A stretch of 6,890 nt of DNA from Deltaproteobacteria bacterium (GTDB taxonomy: Bacteria > Myxococcota_A > UBA9042 > DTJE01): assembly GCA_013151875.1 (NCBI GenBank), contig JAADHL010000138.1, positions 1 through 6,890 on the forward strand. The letters run 5' to 3'. The notes under the pieces are model-generated. The model was not told the DNA's origin. It ran no database searches and worked only from the letters and a program-made list of their open reading frames with translations. Within the stretch, counting starts at the first letter, position 1. Each line of letters starts with the position of its first letter. The translations under genes were made by a program, and so were the position numbers. Of the stretch, positions 5,213-6,890 are shown piece after piece.

Positions 5213-6890
5213 ATGAAAACGAAACGGATTGCTACTGGCTTCTTCCTTGCCGCGGCGCTCATGCTCTCGGCGTGTGATCGTGATGCATCGAGCGGGCTTG
5301 CCCTGACCACCATCGACCCAGGGGACGGCGTCGGCCCCGAGGTCGTATTCGACCCATTACGGCTGCCCGACGCCGAGATCCCCTTCCCGAACGATTTCGC
5401 GTGCGCGTTCGACCCGGACAGCCCCACCAACTGCCGCCTGAACCTGTCCACCGCGATGACCACGAGGATCGAGACCAAGGTCAAACAGTACACGGACAGG
5501 CTTACCGGCTTTTCGACATACGGACCGATCAGCGTTTCGTTCGACGGCCCACTGGACCTGTCAACGGTGTCCGAATCGGACATCCTGGTGATAAAGATCC
5601 CCTACGACCCGGATGAAGTGGACAAGGTCCAACCAGTGCCCCTGGACCTGGGCCGCGGCTCGTTCCCCATGGACATGGCGCCCTTGGTGTTCTATCCCAA
5701 CGACCCGTTCGGTCCGGTAACCAACATGGCGTTTCCGGCGGACAACCTGGCCGATGTGGATGGAGACGGCGTCAAGGAGTACGTGGATTTCTATGAGGTG
5801 GCCACCAACACCTTGTTGATCCGCCCGCTGCTGCCCCTGGACGAAAAATCCCGCTACGCGGTCGTGCTGACCAAGGGGTTGCGCGGCATGTCCAGCGACA
5901 ACGGCTACGGTTCCGTGCGCAGTCCTTTTCCCTTTGTAAATCACGCCGCTCAGACCCCGGACCTCCAGCGCCTGCTGCCCGTTTTCGACAGGCTGGGGCT
6001 CGACGTGGATCAAATCGCCTTCGCCTGGACCTTCACCACTCAGGACGTGACCGGCACGGTGCGGGCGATCCGGGACGGGCTGTACGGCAAGGGCAGCCTC
6101 AAGTGGCTGAACGACGAGATCCGACCCGAGTTCGTGGCCTTCGAGGATTCCGGCATCCCCTTCGACGGCAACGGGACCAGACCGGACATGCCGCTGGACC
6201 CGAACGACAACATCGTAATCATCCAGGCCGAATACATGCAGTCGATCATCGACTTCATCGCGCCTTTCTTTGACCCCAACGCCCAGTTCGACTTTTCGGC
6301 CGTGGATTACTTCGCCTTCGGCTGGATGGAGGGCGCGGACTTCATGGCCACGGATGACCGGGTGTGGAAAGTGGATCCCCGTACGGGCGAAGCCACGATG
6401 AAGAAGTACCGAATTCCGATCATCGTGGCGGTGCCCAAGCCCAACAAGTACCGCAAGCCGCCGTTCCCCGTGGTCCTGTACGCCCACGGCAACTCCACGT
6501 CCAGGTTCGAGGCCATCCTGCTGTCGAACGCCATCGCAAAGTACGGGCTCGCGGTGGTGGGCATGGACGAGATCGGGCACGGGCCGCTGGCCCCTGACGT
6601 GGTCGATCTGTTGAAGGAACTAGGCATCGATCTGGACGCGGACCCGAACAATCCCCTGGCCATGTTCATGGCGCAGACACTGGCGAATCTGATGCTGGAA
6701 AACGGCATGGAAGGTCTGGAGGATGCTTCTTTCATGGACATATTCAATGTCCTCGAGGGCGTGGGGCTGTTCAAGGCCCTGCTCAAGGACGGCCGCGCCA
6801 TGGACCACAACGGTGATGGAAAGATCGAGAACGGCGAAGGCTTCTTTGTTCCCTTCCCGTTCGAGCAGAGGGACGTATTCCGCCAAATGC
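5213..6890 (+). CDS. Virulence-factor-type lipase lipoprotein (VolA/Pla-1-like), 3' end missing
   Basis: Lipoprotein, open to the window edge with 559 codons present. Signal peptide 1-20 with lipobox LSAC (Cys21). An N-terminal domain follows, with FDPLRLPDAEIPFPNDF (residues 46-62) and GFSTYGPISVSFDGPLDLS (102-120), matching the Lipase_bact_N layout 'FDP..IPFPND...GFST..P....F..ALD'. The alpha/beta-hydrolase domain starts near 405: strand FPVVLYAHG (418-426) with His-Gly as oxyanion-hole region, then AVVGMDEIGHGP (447-458). The RDVFRQM end resembles the segment that precedes the G-x-S-x-G nucleophile elbow in this family. The catalytic Ser, Asp and His should lie beyond the window. Two Ca-binding-like loops are present, DVDGDG (181-186) and an EF-hand-type loop DHNGDGKIENGE (531-542). 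The ribosome-binding site is AGGGGG (5202-5207) before ATG 5213. Likely a surface-exposed lipase or phospholipase; activity cannot be judged here. Confidence 0.82.
   Translation, partial: MKTKRIATGFFLAAALMLSACDRDASSGLALTTIDPGDGVGPEVVFDPLRLPDAEIPFPNDFACAFDPDSPTNCRLNLSTAMTTRIETKVKQYTDRLTGFSTYGPISVSFDGPLDLSTVSESDILVIKIPYDPDEVDKVQPVPLDLGRGSFPMDMAPLVFYPNDPFGPVTNMAFPADNLADVDGDGVKEYVDFYEVATNTLLIRPLLPLDEKSRYAVVLTKGLRGMSSDNGYGSVRSPFPFVNHAAQTPDLQRLLPVFDRLGLDVDQIAFAWTFTTQDVTGTVRAIRDGLYGKGSLKWLNDEIRPEFVAFEDSGIPFDGNGTRPDMPLDPNDNIVIIQAEYMQSIIDFIAPFFDPNAQFDFSAVDYFAFGWMEGADFMATDDRVWKVDPRTGEATMKKYRIPIIVAVPKPNKYRKPPFPVVLYAHGNSTSRFEAILLSNAIAKYGLAVVGMDEIGHGPLAPDVVDLLKELGIDLDADPNNPLAMFMAQTLANLMLENGMEGLEDASFMDIFNVLEGVGLFKALLKDGRAMDHNGDGKIENGEGFFVPFPFEQRDVFRQM

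Noticed and set aside
4351..5277. 308-codon + strand frame overlapping the barrel and lipase start
   Set aside because: Gly/Arg/Pro-rich out-of-frame reading of the barrel gene; no start signal.
5561..6580. 339-codon antisense frame opposite the lipase
   Set aside because: Shadow of the lipase, whose N-terminal domain and His-Gly strand are recognisable in the + frame.

Overview
The window looks like a piece of a GC-rich, Gram-negative genome. Two lipoprotein signal peptides, an outer-membrane beta-barrel and an extracellular-type lipase imply a double membrane. The Asp/Thr-rich 'TDV..DIP..KD' stretch after a lipobox is a style common in Myxococcota and Bradymonadales-like deltaproteobacteria. 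That placement is an inference from protein style, not from a marker gene. All supported genes are on the + strand, and no RNA gene, mobile element or CRISPR array is visible.

Left part (5-2366): three genes that read as a small peptide-modification cassette. First is a tandem GNAT acetyl/acyl-transferase-like protein. Next is a 59-residue peptide with its own TATAAT box and strong Shine-Dalgarno. Last is an intramembrane M50-type zinc metalloprotease carrying an N-terminal PqqD-like domain. PqqD-like domains bind the leader peptides of ribosomally made, post-translationally modified peptides (RiPPs). The simplest joint reading is therefore precursor plus leader-binding protease plus possible acyltransferase. 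The peptide's role and the GNAT's membership are hypotheses.

Middle (2367-3534): a spacer with a TATAAT box leads into a lipoprotein with an acidic low-complexity tether and a 4-Cys C-terminal domain of unknown function.

Right part (3535-6890): a spacer holds the best promoter in the window (A-rich UP-like element, -35, extended -10). It drives an outer-membrane beta-barrel protein. Nine bases downstream follows a lipoprotein of the bacterial virulence-factor lipase (VolA/Pla-1/cef-like) type, which runs off the end of the window before the expected catalytic serine. The barrel and lipase are probably one operon acting at the cell surface, perhaps in lipid use.
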